Shown here: positions 9,913-18,523 of the stretch, one piece after another
Position numbering within the stretch: position 1 is the stretch's first letter
How the letters are laid out: each line of letters begins with the position of its first letter
From: an uncultured Winogradskyella sp.
GTDB lineage: Bacteria > Bacteroidota > Bacteroidia > Flavobacteriales > Flavobacteriaceae
Length of the DNA: 64,000 nt
Assembly: GCA_913055905.1 (NCBI GenBank)
Contig: CAJXLB010000001.1
Location: 372,001-436,000 of the forward strand
Direction: 5' to 3'
Translations under genes and position numbers: made by a program
Notes under the pieces: model-generated
Database searches by the model: none
What the model was told of the DNA's origin: nothing
What the model saw: only the letters and a program-made list of their open reading frames with translations

Positions 9913-11103
9913 TTAATACCATGGCTCTTTGGTATATAAATGTTTTTTAGCCACACGCTCCCTGTTGTAAAGCAACATATGGTTTTCGTCTATTTGCTTA
10001 TTTCTATAGCCAAATAAATGAAATATAGACTTGGCCATAAACCTCGTAACTTTTAGGTTGGCTTTTAAAACGCCAAGCTTTTTATCTTCCCAAGTAATTC
10101 CCGGAAACCATGTTAGCAGTGAATCTGCTTTAATCTGTCTCAAAAATTCAGACAACTTTAAAAATATCGGTGGAATAGCCCTAATAATAAAAAATCCATC
10201 ATTACCGGTTTTTTGATATAAAGGCATAAACAACTTGGCATTGTAGTTAGAATACACGGGTTTTTCATTGGAATAGGCAAGCAATGTGTCTTTTTCGACA
10301 TTCTGGAAACTTATAAACCCTTCCTCCATAGCAAAATGCTCTTCGGGTTGAATGTGATGTTTGTAAATAACCTCGAATGTTTCATTGACCCCTTTTGAGG
10401 TGTTCTTAAGGTAATCTTCGTAGATACTTACATTTTTGTGTACAGGTTGCTTTAAAACTCCAGAACAGTTTAGTACAAGATGAACAAAAGCCTCGCAATT
10501 TGTTACGGCTTCCGGGTCATCGTGTTGGCCAGACTCAAAACCTAATGACACAAACCCTTTTTTGTTGAGATAGCTCAATAAGGGTCCTTCTAAGTACTCC
10601 TCTATTCCCAATACTATCGGTACAGGGAAACACTTAGAAAATTTTCTGTTAATCAAGGCATCGTTAATGGTTATAAATGGCAAGGTCTTGCTGGAAGTCG
10701 TATGTAGATCTATAAAGTAGATTGGCTTTGAGTTGGTTGACAAAAGTTTGTCTATAAAAGCGTTTAGCTCTAGTTGTTCTTGGTCTTCCTCTTTGTATTC
10801 AGATTTGTGCTTTAGGGCTGTGAGCCGCTCTGTCGTCCACATTCTGTTTAAATCGGAATCTAAGAAGCGGCGTTTGGCTTTTAAGGCTTTTATATTACCA
10901 TAAACACCATAGATCTCACCTCTTATTTGCTCTGGTTTTATGTTTGGTAAAACCATGTCTAGGGCTTTTACACCAGCGTTTTCGTTACCGTGAATTCCCG
11001 CAAAAAACACTAATGTAGAACCAGGCGTTTTTCCAATTATATGATGAAATATGCGATTTGCTGACTTGGTTTGCGTCTTATTTTTATTGAGGCTTGTTTG
11101 CAT
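9913..11103 (-). CDS. succinylglutamate desuccinylase/aspartoacylase family protein
   Basis: A zinc-dependent deacylase or carboxypeptidase of the M14-like AstE/AspA family, 396 residues. Visible zinc ligands are His38 and Glu41 in AGIHGNENAG and His134 in FIDLHTTS. A substrate-binding segment DSDLNRMW (residues 83-90) corresponds to the conserved NR motif of aspartoacylase. The C-terminal third lacks motifs I recognise. Family members remove an acyl group from an N-acyl amino acid or cleave a terminal amide. The gene starts only 5 bp after the stop of the GCS2-CBS ligase gene, so the two are surely co-expressed. An amide-forming enzyme next to an amide-cleaving one suggests a shared small peptide or conjugate, but its identity is unknown. 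Confidence 0.85.
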   Translation of the reverse strand: MQTSLNKNKTQTKSANRIFHHIIGKTPGSTLVFFAGIHGNENAGVKALDMVLPNIKPEQIRGEIYGVYGNIKALKAKRRFLDSDLNRMWTTERLTALKHKSEYKEEDQEQLELNAFIDKLLSTNSKPIYFIDLHTTSSKTLPFITINDALINRKFSKCFPVPIVLGIEEYLEGPLLSYLNKKGFVSLGFESGQHDDPEAVTNCEAFVHLVLNCSGVLKQPVHKNVSIYEDYLKNTSKGVNETFEVIYKHHIQPEEHFAMEEGFISFQNVEKDTLLAYSNEKPVYSNYNAKLFMPLYQKTGNDGFFIIRAIPPIFLKLSEFLRQIKADSLLTWFPGITWEDKKLGVLKANLKVTRFMAKSIFHLFGYRNKQIDENHMLLYNRERVAKKHLYTKEPWY

Positions 11104-11108
11104 GAAGT

Positions 11109-12953
11109 TTATAAATCATTCGTTGTTAAAATCCCTAACAATTCACGTTCTCTTACCACGGGAAGGCAATTGATTTTGTGCTTTTGCATTAAGGCTTTGG
11201 CCTCTTCTAGCGGTGCCTCTTGGGAAATCGTTATTAGGTTTTTGGTCATAACGTCTTTAACTCTTAGATTTAATTCTTTATCGCTTAATTTAATAACATC
11301 AGTCCATGTTAACAAACCTGCTAACTGTTTATTTTTATTAATCACTGGCATATGATGTATTTTCTTCCATTTCATAATATTTGCCACTAACTCTAAGCTA
11401 TCATTTTGATCTACCAATAATATTTTGGTATTCATGTTGTGTTTAACTATTCGAGATTCATCAATCTTTAAATTGGCATTGGGATCAAAAACAGGCCAAG
11501 AATCAATTGTTTCAGGTCCGAATTGGTGCTTATACATATAGGCCGTTAAATTTTGCAAGGCCTCAAAATTTGTCTTGGTTTTAAGGAGGTTTCTATAGTT
11601 GCTAACTATCCATTGCGATCCTGTATGTGTTTTTATGCGTCGTTCTATGATGCCTAAATACTCTGTTATATCATTGGCATCGATTCCTCTTTTTTCTAGG
11701 CCCTGCTTCGCCATGGGCAAAAGCTCATTAAGTATTAATTCCTTGGCGGAAATTACTTTGTTCTTCCATATAAATTGGTTCTCAATACCATCTCGCGCTG
11801 CTTTGAGAAAATTATGTTTAATATCCCTGAAATCCATTTTTTTGTGCACCTCCTTTAAATCATCTGGTTGGCCCAGCATTAATCCAACCCAGAACACCAT
11901 ATTTGCAATTTCGTCCTTTAAAGTTGGTCCTGAAGGAATGTATCTGCACTCAATTCTTAAATGCGGTTTGCCTCCACCCACACCATAGCACACGCGGTTC
12001 CATTTGTATACCGTTCCATTGTGCATCTGTAATGATTTCAGCTTTGGTATTTCGTCGTTTTCTACTTTTTCGATGCTGTCCTCATAATCTCCAGTACTCA
12101 ATAGGCTTCTAAATCTAGAAATATGATCTTTGAAAATATCGGAAACCGTTCCTTCCTCCCAATGCGCACCAAAACCAACTCGCGATTGTTTTTCGTTATG
12201 TATAAAAGAATTTTTACGCGTATCTATACTTTGAGTAAATAAGGCTATTCGTGTTTCTGCCCACAGCTCTCTTCCGAATAAAACCGGTGAGTTGGTGCAA
12301 CATGCCAAAACAGGGCCAGATATGGCTTGGGCCCAGTTATACTTTTCTACAAATTCATCTGGATTTATCTGTAAATGGGTTTGAAAACTGGTATTGCAAG
12401 CCTCTAGCATAACACTGTCATGAACGAGGTTTAGTTCGTCCACACCCATAATATGAATATGAAAGTTTTCTCGCCTTGATGACTTTAAAGACTCATTAAG
12501 GACATGGTATCTTGGCCGATCCGTCATGTAGTCTTCGCCTATATGTTTAAGCCTTAGCGTTGGCAGTATTCCTGTTAATATAACCTTAGAATCATTTTTT
12601 TGAGCGGCTTTTTCTGCCTTTTCAATTAATCTGTGAAGTTGCTGGTACAATTGATCAAAGCAGTCGCCTTGAAGTATTAAGGGGTCAGAATTGATTTCTA
12701 AATTATATTTCCCTATTTCTGTGGTAAAATGATCGTCGTTAATATCTGCGAGGACCTCGACACTATTATTGTTTGGGAAAAACCGTTTGGTGGCCAAGCA
12801 AAACTCTTGTTCGGCTCCAATACGAATAGGCGCCTTCTCTATCATATCGCGTTCCAACATTAAATCCAATGCTTCCAAGTCTTTGATAAGATGTTGCAGA
12901 TAGAGCGCTTTTTCTTTGGGGCTTTTAAGATATTTTACTTCTAAATGTCCCAT
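11109..12953 (-). CDS. glutamate-cysteine ligase-like (GCS2/YbdK) protein with two CBS domains
   Basis: A 614-residue two-part protein. Residues about 40-460 belong to the GCS2 carboxylate-amine ligase fold of the glutamine-synthetase-like superfamily. This part shows the metal and ATP-binding IGAEQEFCL motif, TEIGKYNLEIN, and the conserved HLRIECRYIPSGP near residue 325. Residues about 485-612 are two CBS domains (DSLELVANIMKWKKIHHMPV and APLEEAKALMQKHKINCLPV), which commonly bind adenine nucleotides and regulate the attached enzyme. The ligase probably joins an amino acid to a carboxylate using ATP. Glutathione synthesis is possible but not shown, since no gshB is adjacent. It is first in a two-gene operon with the aspartoacylase-like gene. 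Confidence 0.88.
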   Translation of the reverse strand: MGHLEVKYLKSPKEKALYLQHLIKDLEALDLMLERDMIEKAPIRIGAEQEFCLATKRFFPNNNSVEVLADINDDHFTTEIGKYNLEINSDPLILQGDCFDQLYQQLHRLIEKAEKAAQKNDSKVILTGILPTLRLKHIGEDYMTDRPRYHVLNESLKSSRRENFHIHIMGVDELNLVHDSVMLEACNTSFQTHLQINPDEFVEKYNWAQAISGPVLACCTNSPVLFGRELWAETRIALFTQSIDTRKNSFIHNEKQSRVGFGAHWEEGTVSDIFKDHISRFRSLLSTGDYEDSIEKVENDEIPKLKSLQMHNGTVYKWNRVCYGVGGGKPHLRIECRYIPSGPTLKDEIANMVFWVGLMLGQPDDLKEVHKKMDFRDIKHNFLKAARDGIENQFIWKNKVISAKELILNELLPMAKQGLEKRGIDANDITEYLGIIERRIKTHTGSQWIVSNYRNLLKTKTNFEALQNLTAYMYKHQFGPETIDSWPVFDPNANLKIDESRIVKHNMNTKILLVDQNDSLELVANIMKWKKIHHMPVINKNKQLAGLLTWTDVIKLSDKELNLRVKDVMTKNLITISQEAPLEEAKALMQKHKINCLPVVRERELLGILTTNDL

Positions 12954-13096
12954 GTTTAAGGGGTTTGTTAAAAAATATTCTTGGTAAGGTACTTTAAATA
13001 GGAGGTTAAAAACATGATTTTTATCATGGCATAAACCCTGACAAAAGCATGAATTGCTCGATTATGTATTACTTTTACCTATGCTTAAACTTACAT

Positions 13097-13480
13097 ATGA
13101 ATTTTAAATTTGGCAAACCCAATAAACTTAAAAGTAGGTCAACCATTGATTTGTTGTTCAAAGAGGGAAAGTCTATTAAGGTGTTTCCATTAAAATTGGT
13201 TTACCTAGAACTTAGTTCTGCTCCTAGCGGAACCTTAAAGGTGGGGGTTTCTGTAAGTAAGCGCCATCATAAAACAGCTGTGGCGCGTAATCGTATAAAG
13301 CGCTTGATGCGTGAGGCATTTAGACTGAATAGGCCACATTACTTTAACAATAGTTCAACACCTTGTGCGTTAATGATTTTATACATTAGCAAAAAAGGAA
13401 CAACTTTTGAGGAGTTAAACACTACTATGGTAAAACTTCTTCAAACCTATAATGACAAAACGTCCCAAAATGAAACATAA
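13097..13480 (+). CDS. rnpA: ribonuclease P protein component
   Basis: The protein subunit of RNase P, which with the catalytic RNA matures tRNA 5' ends. It has 127 residues from the ATG at 13097 (MNFKFGKPNKLKSR). The open frame extends upstream to 13049, but that segment (MNCSIMYYFYLCLN) is unlike the family. The RNR signature is clear in SVSKRHHKTAVARNRIKRLMREAFR (residues about 53-77), giving the basic RNA-binding helix. In many bacteria rnpA lies near the origin with rpmH; no rpmH is seen here. The 3' end overlaps the start of the S41 peptidase gene by 11 bp or more, implying translational coupling. Confidence 0.95.
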   Translation: MNFKFGKPNKLKSRSTIDLLFKEGKSIKVFPLKLVYLELSSAPSGTLKVGVSVSKRHHKTAVARNRIKRLMREAFRLNRPHYFNNSSTPCALMILYISKKGTTFEELNTTMVKLLQTYNDKTSQNET

Positions 13481-15104
13481 TATTTATAAACGGTTTTTAA
13501 TAATCGTAGCTGGTCTAGGGCTTTTTTTAAGCACAACAGCTTTTAAAACCGACTTTTTTGAAATAGCCAAGCAGATTGAAATATTCACTACCATGTTTAA
13601 GGAGCTTAACATGAATTATGTAGATGAAACCAATCCTGCCGACCTCATGGATACCGCAATAAAAAGCATGTTATCCGATTTAGACCCTTACACACAGTTT
13701 TACAACGAACAAGATGTAGAAGCCTCTAGAATAAATAATGCAGGAGACTACACAGGTATTGGAGCTAAGGTGTTAACCTTGAAAGATAAATTGGTTATCG
13801 TTGAACCCTACAAAGATTATGCAGCGGATAAAGCTGGTTTAAAAGCAGGAGACGAAATTATTAAAGTTGATAATGTAGCTGTAGCTGATTTTAAAGAAGA
13901 TGCAGCCAATCTTCTCCAAGGAGCTGCAGGGACTGAAGTTACAATTACGTACAAACGCCAGGGTAAGGTTAATACCGCTAAAATAATAAGAGAATCCTTA
14001 GAAATAAAGGCCGTGCCTTTTTATGATATGATAGATTCCAAAACCGGATATATCGTGCTAAGGAAGTTTAATACTAAAGCGTCTTCCGAAACATTAAGAG
14101 CGTTAAAGGCTTTAAAAAATCAAGGTGCAACGCAAATGATTTTGGATTTAAGGGGTAATCCTGGAGGATTATTATCTGAAGCCGTAAACGTAACGAACAT
14201 TTTTGTTCCTAAAAACGAACTTGTTGTTACAACGAAGTCCAAAGTAAATAAATACAATAAGACGTATTATACCAGAAAAGAAGCAGTAGATACAGAAATT
14301 CCATTAGTGGTTCTTATTGATGGAAGGAGCGCTTCAGCCAGTGAGATTGTATCGGGTGCACTTCAAGATATGGATAGAGCTGTAATCGTAGGATCTAGAA
14401 GTTTTGGTAAAGGTCTGGTTCAGCGTCCAAAACCACTTACTTACGGTACGCAAATGAAAATAACTATTTCTAGGTATTACACACCATCTGGTCGCTGTAT
14501 ACAAGCTCTAGATTATTGGAATAGAGATGAAAATGGAAAGGCTACACGTATCAAAAAAGAAAATTACAACGTATTTAAAACCAGGAATGGCAGACCTGTG
14601 TATGATGGTGGCGGTATAGAACCAGATATTGAAATGGACAACTCTAAATTTACACCAATAACCAAAGCTATTTTGGGTGAGAACTTGATTTTCAACTTTG
14701 CTACGCAGTATTATTACAATAATTCGGTTTCTGATATGAAATCCTTTGAATTGTCTAAAGCCGACTTTAATTCCTTTAAATCGTATTTGAAATCTTCTGG
14801 TTTTAGTTTTGAAACCAAAACAGAGAAAGCGCTTAACGAAGCCATGGCGATAGCTAAGGAAGAAGAACTGGATAAGGTTATCGCTCCAAAATACGATGAT
14901 TTGGCTGCTGCTATAACATCATATAAGTCTGCAACTATTGATAACAACAAGGCTCAACTGACGTCTTTATTAACAGATGAAATTATAAAAAGATACTTCT
15001 ACAGTGAGGGTCTCTACAAGTACTACACGTTAAATAATCCAGATATCAATAAAGCCTTAAGTGTGTTAAACAATCCGACGCAATACGCCAGTATTTTGAG
15101 ATAA
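13470..15104 (+). CDS. S41 family C-terminal processing peptidase
   Basis: A Tsp/CtpA-type periplasmic protease of 544 residues from the ATG at 13470; an ATG at 13452 would add six residues. An N-terminal hydrophobic segment (FLIIVAGLGLFLSTTAFK) acts as signal or anchor. A PDZ domain covers residues about 85-165 (GIGAKVLTLKDKLVIVEPY, AGLKAGDEIIKVDN). The S41 catalytic domain follows, with the nucleophile Ser in DGRSASASEIVSGALQD and the general base Lys in GSRSFGKGLVQ. The C-terminal 150 residues are a helical extension seen in Bacteroidota members. The enzyme likely processes or degrades envelope proteins. It overlaps rnpA in a different frame, so the pair forms an operon. Confidence 0.93.
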   Translation: MKHNIYKRFLIIVAGLGLFLSTTAFKTDFFEIAKQIEIFTTMFKELNMNYVDETNPADLMDTAIKSMLSDLDPYTQFYNEQDVEASRINNAGDYTGIGAKVLTLKDKLVIVEPYKDYAADKAGLKAGDEIIKVDNVAVADFKEDAANLLQGAAGTEVTITYKRQGKVNTAKIIRESLEIKAVPFYDMIDSKTGYIVLRKFNTKASSETLRALKALKNQGATQMILDLRGNPGGLLSEAVNVTNIFVPKNELVVTTKSKVNKYNKTYYTRKEAVDTEIPLVVLIDGRSASASEIVSGALQDMDRAVIVGSRSFGKGLVQRPKPLTYGTQMKITISRYYTPSGRCIQALDYWNRDENGKATRIKKENYNVFKTRNGRPVYDGGGIEPDIEMDNSKFTPITKAILGENLIFNFATQYYYNNSVSDMKSFELSKADFNSFKSYLKSSGFSFETKTEKALNEAMAIAKEEELDKVIAPKYDDLAAAITSYKSATIDNNKAQLTSLLTDEIIKRYFYSEGLYKYYTLNNPDINKALSVLNNPTQYASILR

Positions 15105-15189
15105 CACGCTAAATTGACTATATTTAACGTTAGGTTAATGTTAACTCCAATTGAATATTGGCCTAAAATTTTAGAAAACTTGAAAAAAC

Positions 15190-16029
15190 ATGAAGTCCCT
15201 AATCGTTTTTTTACTGCTTAGTTTTCAAGTCGTTCTTGCACAGAAAGAAATGGTACATCAGGTCTATTTTCTTACTGATCAGTATGATATTCCAGAAACA
15301 GAGCACAGCAGGTTATTACTATTTCTCTCTGAAATTGAAAATCTAGATATCGAAAAGATTTCCATCTATGGATTCTGTGACGATCGCGGCAGCGATAGTT
15401 ATAATATGGTTCTTTCCCAGCAACGTGCAGATGCCATTAAAGAAGTATTCTCTAATAACGAATTCGACGAAACCTTAATCACCAATGTAGATGGTAAAGG
15501 TGAAATATTGCTGAATATCGTAGAGGATAATGACGTTTACCGTATAAGAGGACTTAACAGAAAGGTAGAAATTATCGTTCAGCCTTATGATCCTCCGAGA
15601 GAAAAAGAAAAATTACCTGAAAAAGAGAGCACCGAAGACTTACTAAAAGGTGAGCTTAAAGAGGGTGATAAAATCCAACTGGAAAATATCTATTTCAGAA
15701 CGGGCTACAGTTACCTTGTCAAGGATTCAGAAAAGGTATTGGACAAGATCGCTACTATTTTGGCCGAACGTACAGATGTTTATTTTACAATCGAAGGTCA
15801 TGTTTGCTGTACTCATGGAACACGTGATGCTATTGATCGTAAAACAAAAATTCGTAACCTATCTGTAGCACGTGCTAAATATGTCTATGATTATTTAGCC
15901 AAAAAAGGTGTTAGTAGATCTAGAATGAAGTATGTGGGACAACGCAGAAAATTTCCACTTGGTGGTGCCCCAGAACTCGATAGGCGTGTAGAAATCTTAG
16001 TGACACGCATCGATAAATCTAAAAATTAG
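15190..16029 (+). CDS. OmpA-family protein with two OmpA-like domains
   Basis: A secreted envelope protein of 279 residues with a signal peptide (MKSLIVFLLLSFQVVLAQ). The first OmpA-like domain (about 25-120) has ISIYGFCDDRGSDSYN and LSQQRADAIKEVF. The second (about 160-275) has YFRTGYSYLVKDSEKVLDKI and LSVARAKYVYDYLAKKGVSRSRM, ending with DRRVEILV. OmpA C-terminal domains bind peptidoglycan through the conserved Asp and Arg in NxxLSxxRA-type motifs; both copies retain LSxxRA. There is no membrane barrel, so it is probably a periplasmic peptidoglycan-binding protein. The second domain carries an unusual CysCys pair (EGHVCCTHGT). Its stop codon overlaps the stop of the convergent acetyltransferase gene. 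Confidence 0.86.
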   Translation: MKSLIVFLLLSFQVVLAQKEMVHQVYFLTDQYDIPETEHSRLLLFLSEIENLDIEKISIYGFCDDRGSDSYNMVLSQQRADAIKEVFSNNEFDETLITNVDGKGEILLNIVEDNDVYRIRGLNRKVEIIVQPYDPPREKEKLPEKESTEDLLKGELKEGDKIQLENIYFRTGYSYLVKDSEKVLDKIATILAERTDVYFTIEGHVCCTHGTRDAIDRKTKIRNLSVARAKYVYDYLAKKGVSRSRMKYVGQRRKFPLGGAPELDRRVEILVTRIDKSKN

Positions 16030-16469
16030 TCTTTGAGCATATTTATATGAGGAATACCATCTTCTAGGTACTCCTCTCCTACTTCCTTAAATCCTAGATT
16101 ATTATAGAAACGAGTTAAATAAAGTTGCGCAGAAATTCTAATGTTGTCAGTATTGTAGTTGGTGCTTACTGCTTGTATTGAAGCTTTCATAATTTCATAA
16201 CCGTAAGCTTTATTACGTTCCTTTTGCTTCACGACAACTCTTCCAATACTGGCCTCCTTAAAGTAATCTCCTGGTTTAAAAATACGTGTATAGGCCACCA
16301 AACGAAATCCATCATAACCAAGAACATGTAAAGCAACCTGGTCTTTATCGTCAATATCTTGATACACGCAATCTTGCTCTACAACAAAAACCTCGCTTCG
16401 CAACTGAAGTAATTGATATAATTCTTCAGTTGTTAACTCTGAAAAAGTTTTGGTAACAATCTTTAGCAT
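16026..16469 (-). CDS. GNAT family N-acetyltransferase (ElaA-like)
   Basis: A 147-residue cytoplasmic acetyltransferase of the ElaA type. The start (KTFSELTTEELYQLLQLRSEVFVVEQDC) is the ElaA signature, and the acetyl-CoA-binding region IGRVVVKQKERNKAYGYEIMKASI lies at about residues 74-97. It should move an acetyl group from acetyl-CoA to an amine, but the substrate is unknown. The C-terminal Asn-Asn-Leu-Gly-Phe stretch (FYNNLGFKEVGEEYLEDGIPH) is also typical. Its TAA shares bases with the TAG of the OmpA gene, so the two transcripts collide with no spacer. The CDF transporter gene ends 13 bp upstream. Confidence 0.92.
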   Translation of the reverse strand: MLKIVTKTFSELTTEELYQLLQLRSEVFVVEQDCVYQDIDDKDQVALHVLGYDGFRLVAYTRIFKPGDYFKEASIGRVVVKQKERNKAYGYEIMKASIQAVSTNYNTDNIRISAQLYLTRFYNNLGFKEVGEEYLEDGIPHINMLKD

Positions 16470-16482
16470 TAGTGTTTAGCCA

Positions 16483-17391
16483 TTAGTCTTGCACAATTAC
16501 ATCCTTTGGGTCGCACTTACCAAATTCGGGTTGGATGTTTACATGATTGATATCGTGCTTATGGTACAATAATTCTTCAATAGCGTTTAAAATGATATCA
16601 AATTCCGAAAGTGCAATATCCTTGTTAAAATCAATATGCGCTTCTAAATGGATTTCGTCTTCATTTAATTGCCAAATATGAACATGATGAACATTTTTGA
16701 CACTTTCCATGGCTTCAATATCCTTAACAATGGCATCTATAGACGTAGTATCTGGAGTGAACAACATCAATACCTTAAAGGAGTCCTTCAATAACTGCCA
16801 TCCCATTACAATAAGATACACGGCAATGGCCAAGGTAAGTGCACTGTCTATCCACCAAATCTGATAGTACTTCATAAGTAAACCTCCAATAAGAACGGCA
16901 ACACTAGCCATCATATCTGTTAAAAGATGGAGGTAGGCGCTCTTAAGGTTCATATTGTCGCTTGCATTGCTTCTTAAAAGCAATACGCTGAAGCCATTAC
17001 CTAAAATAGCTATCAAAGCTAACCAGATAACGAGATTAGATTCTATTTCCTGCGGATTCTTAAAACGCTCAACAGCCTCAAAAATCAGTAGAATTGCTAC
17101 AATGATTAGGGTTGCTGCGTTTATGAAAGCAGCCAATATTTCAGCACGCTTAAATCCAAAAGTTCGTTTGAGGGAGGCTTTTTTCTTAACCAACCGGTTA
17201 GCTATCCAGCTAATCACCAATGAAACTACATCGCTAAAATTATGCAAGGCATCACTCAACAGGGCTAAACTACCTGAAATTAAGCCTCCTATAACCTGCG
17301 ATGCAGTTATAAGGATGTTTAGAACAATAGAAATTAATAAATTCCTACCATTGACCTTATGATGGTTATGATGATTATGCGAATGACCCAT
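16483..17391 (-). CDS. cation diffusion facilitator family transporter
   Basis: A CzcD/ZitB-like metal/proton antiporter of 302 residues. The His-rich cytoplasmic N-terminus (MGHSHNHHNHHKVNGRN) is followed by about six transmembrane helices. The two metal-binding helix motifs are visible: LLSDALHNFSDV in TM2 (about residues 43-54) and HLLTDMMASVAVL in TM5, matching the HxxxD / DxxxD pattern of zinc transporters. A C-terminal cytoplasmic domain (VKNVHHVHIWQLNEDEIHLEAHI) is the usual CDF dimerisation domain. It probably exports Zn2+ and perhaps Co2+ or Cd2+. It lies 23 bp after rpiB, in the same orientation. Confidence 0.94.
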   Translation of the reverse strand: MGHSHNHHNHHKVNGRNLLISIVLNILITASQVIGGLISGSLALLSDALHNFSDVVSLVISWIANRLVKKKASLKRTFGFKRAEILAAFINAATLIIVAILLIFEAVERFKNPQEIESNLVIWLALIAILGNGFSVLLLRSNASDNMNLKSAYLHLLTDMMASVAVLIGGLLMKYYQIWWIDSALTLAIAVYLIVMGWQLLKDSFKVLMLFTPDTTSIDAIVKDIEAMESVKNVHHVHIWQLNEDEIHLEAHIDFNKDIALSEFDIILNAIEELLYHKHDINHVNIQPEFGKCDPKDVIVQD

Positions 17392-17414
17392 GAGCCATCA
17401 ATTTTAATTTAGCC

Positions 17415-17849
17415 TTAGCAACCAAGAGGTATTTTATTAACACGTCTTTCATGACGACCGCCTTCAAATTCGGTATTCAGAAAAGTATCTACCATTTTTA
17501 ATGCCTGAGGTATGGATGTAAATCGCGCAGGAATGCATAAAATATTGGCATTGTTGTGTTGTCGCGCCAGTTCTGTTATTTCATTTATCCAACAAACACC
17601 AGCTCTTACATTTTGGTATTTATTTGCGGTCATTGCAACACCATTGGCAGTACCACAAATAAGAATACCAAAATCTACCTTGCCATCGTTAACATCCTTG
17701 GCTACAGGATGTACAAAATCTGGATAATCAACACTATCAGGTGTATCCGTACCATAATTATGTACTGTAATACCCTTAGCTTCAAGCTGTTCTACTATAG
17801 CTTTCTTATAATCTGGACCTGCATGGTCGTTGCCAATTGAAATTGTCAT
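17415..17849 (-). CDS. rpiB: ribose 5-phosphate isomerase B
   Basis: A 144-residue RpiB/LacAB-type sugar-phosphate isomerase that interconverts ribose 5-phosphate and ribulose 5-phosphate in the pentose phosphate pathway. It starts with SIGNDHAGPDYKKAI, matching the phosphate-binding N-terminus. The catalytic cysteine region is FGILICGTANGVAMTANK (about residues 60-77), followed by the NNANILCIPARF segment and the C-terminal FEGGRHERRV. Length and motifs agree with the family. It is first in the leftward group rpiB, CDF transporter, elaA, and its promoter lies at the left end of the long intergenic region. Confidence 0.95.
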   Translation of the reverse strand: MTISIGNDHAGPDYKKAIVEQLEAKGITVHNYGTDTPDSVDYPDFVHPVAKDVNDGKVDFGILICGTANGVAMTANKYQNVRAGVCWINEITELARQHNNANILCIPARFTSIPQALKMVDTFLNTEFEGGRHERRVNKIPLGC

Positions 17850-17870
17850 GGAATAAATTTGTTTAAATCA

Positions 17871-17878
17871 CAAAGTTA
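17871..17878 (-). promoter_or_regulatory. -7 element for rpiB
   Basis: On the minus strand this reads TAACTTTG, a perfect TAnnTTTG, 21 bp upstream of the rpiB ATG. No clear -33 TTTG is seen at the usual distance. Confidence 0.5.
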
Positions 17879-17953
17879 CAAATTAATCAACCTCGGTTAA
17901 TAGTATTTAGCACATCCTGTTGATAAGTGTTTACAAGTTGTAACAAAAAAAGT

Positions 17954-17979
17954 TTTGAAAATCCACTAAAATTTTCAAA
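17954..17979. repeat. inverted repeat in the rpiB-rnr intergenic region
   Basis: Perfect 9-bp arms TTTGAAAAT and ATTTTCAAA separated by 8 bp. No T-run follows, so it is not an obvious terminator; it may be a protein-binding site. Confidence 0.4.
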
Positions 17980-18424
17980 CCACAGCCTTATTCAAACAAG
18001 CAAATTTTTTAAGCAGATATTCCAAATAATTTATTAAACAAAATAGTGTAGAAATTAACCTTTTTTATTCAATAATAAATACAATTAACAACGTAAAATT
18101 CATTGTCAACAACTGTTCATAATTTTTAAAAGTTGTCTAATTATAAAGGAGTTGAATGTAAAATTAATGTTAATTAAACCGTAACAAGATGTAAATTATG
18201 ATATATCAAAACAAAGTTCAAAAAAGTTATACCAACTATTAACAAGCTATAATAAACATCACTTTTAATTTTAAAATTTTAAAAAAGAATAATAATAATG
18301 TATTAGAATGTTAATAAGAGAGTTTTTAAAAATATTCAGCTTAAAATGGAATAGTAGAACTCTAAATTGTTAAGTGCTTTTTATTTATTTAACAGTAACT
18401 CAACACTATTAAATATTAATAACG

Positions 18425-18432
18425 TAGCTTTG
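18425..18432 (+). promoter_or_regulatory. -7 element for rnr
   Basis: TAGCTTTG, a perfect TAnnTTTG, 91 bp upstream of the rnr ATG. No clear -33 TTTG is seen. Confidence 0.45.
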
Positions 18433-18523
18433 CATAAACTTAATACCTTCTCTTCCATTCATATTAAGTTTAAAATGTAGAATTCCTAACACTTTTAGGA
18501 AAAGAATATGATTACTAATTTAA

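Larger units (their letters stand above)
17850..18523. other. long AT-rich gene-free region; candidate replication origin
   Basis: This 674-bp region lies between the divergent genes rpiB and rnr and holds no supported gene. It is extremely AT-rich, with runs such as TTTTAATTTTAAAATTTTAAAA-like sequence around 18262-18285. It contains several 9-mers one base from the DnaA-box consensus TTATNCACA: TGTTGATAA at 17918, TTATTCAAA at 17988, TGTTCATAA at 18114 and TGTTAATAA at 18309. An inverted repeat with 9-bp arms lies at 17954-17979. Promoter elements for rpiB and rnr mark its two edges. In such AT-rich DNA one-mismatch boxes can arise by chance. The case rests mainly on context: two parS-like sites 16-18 kb away, with rnpA and mnmG nearby. 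Confidence 0.4.

Noticed and set aside
11109-12953. Simple glutathione-synthesis gene (gshA)
   Set aside because: It carries two CBS domains and has no gshB neighbour, so I kept a general ligase call.
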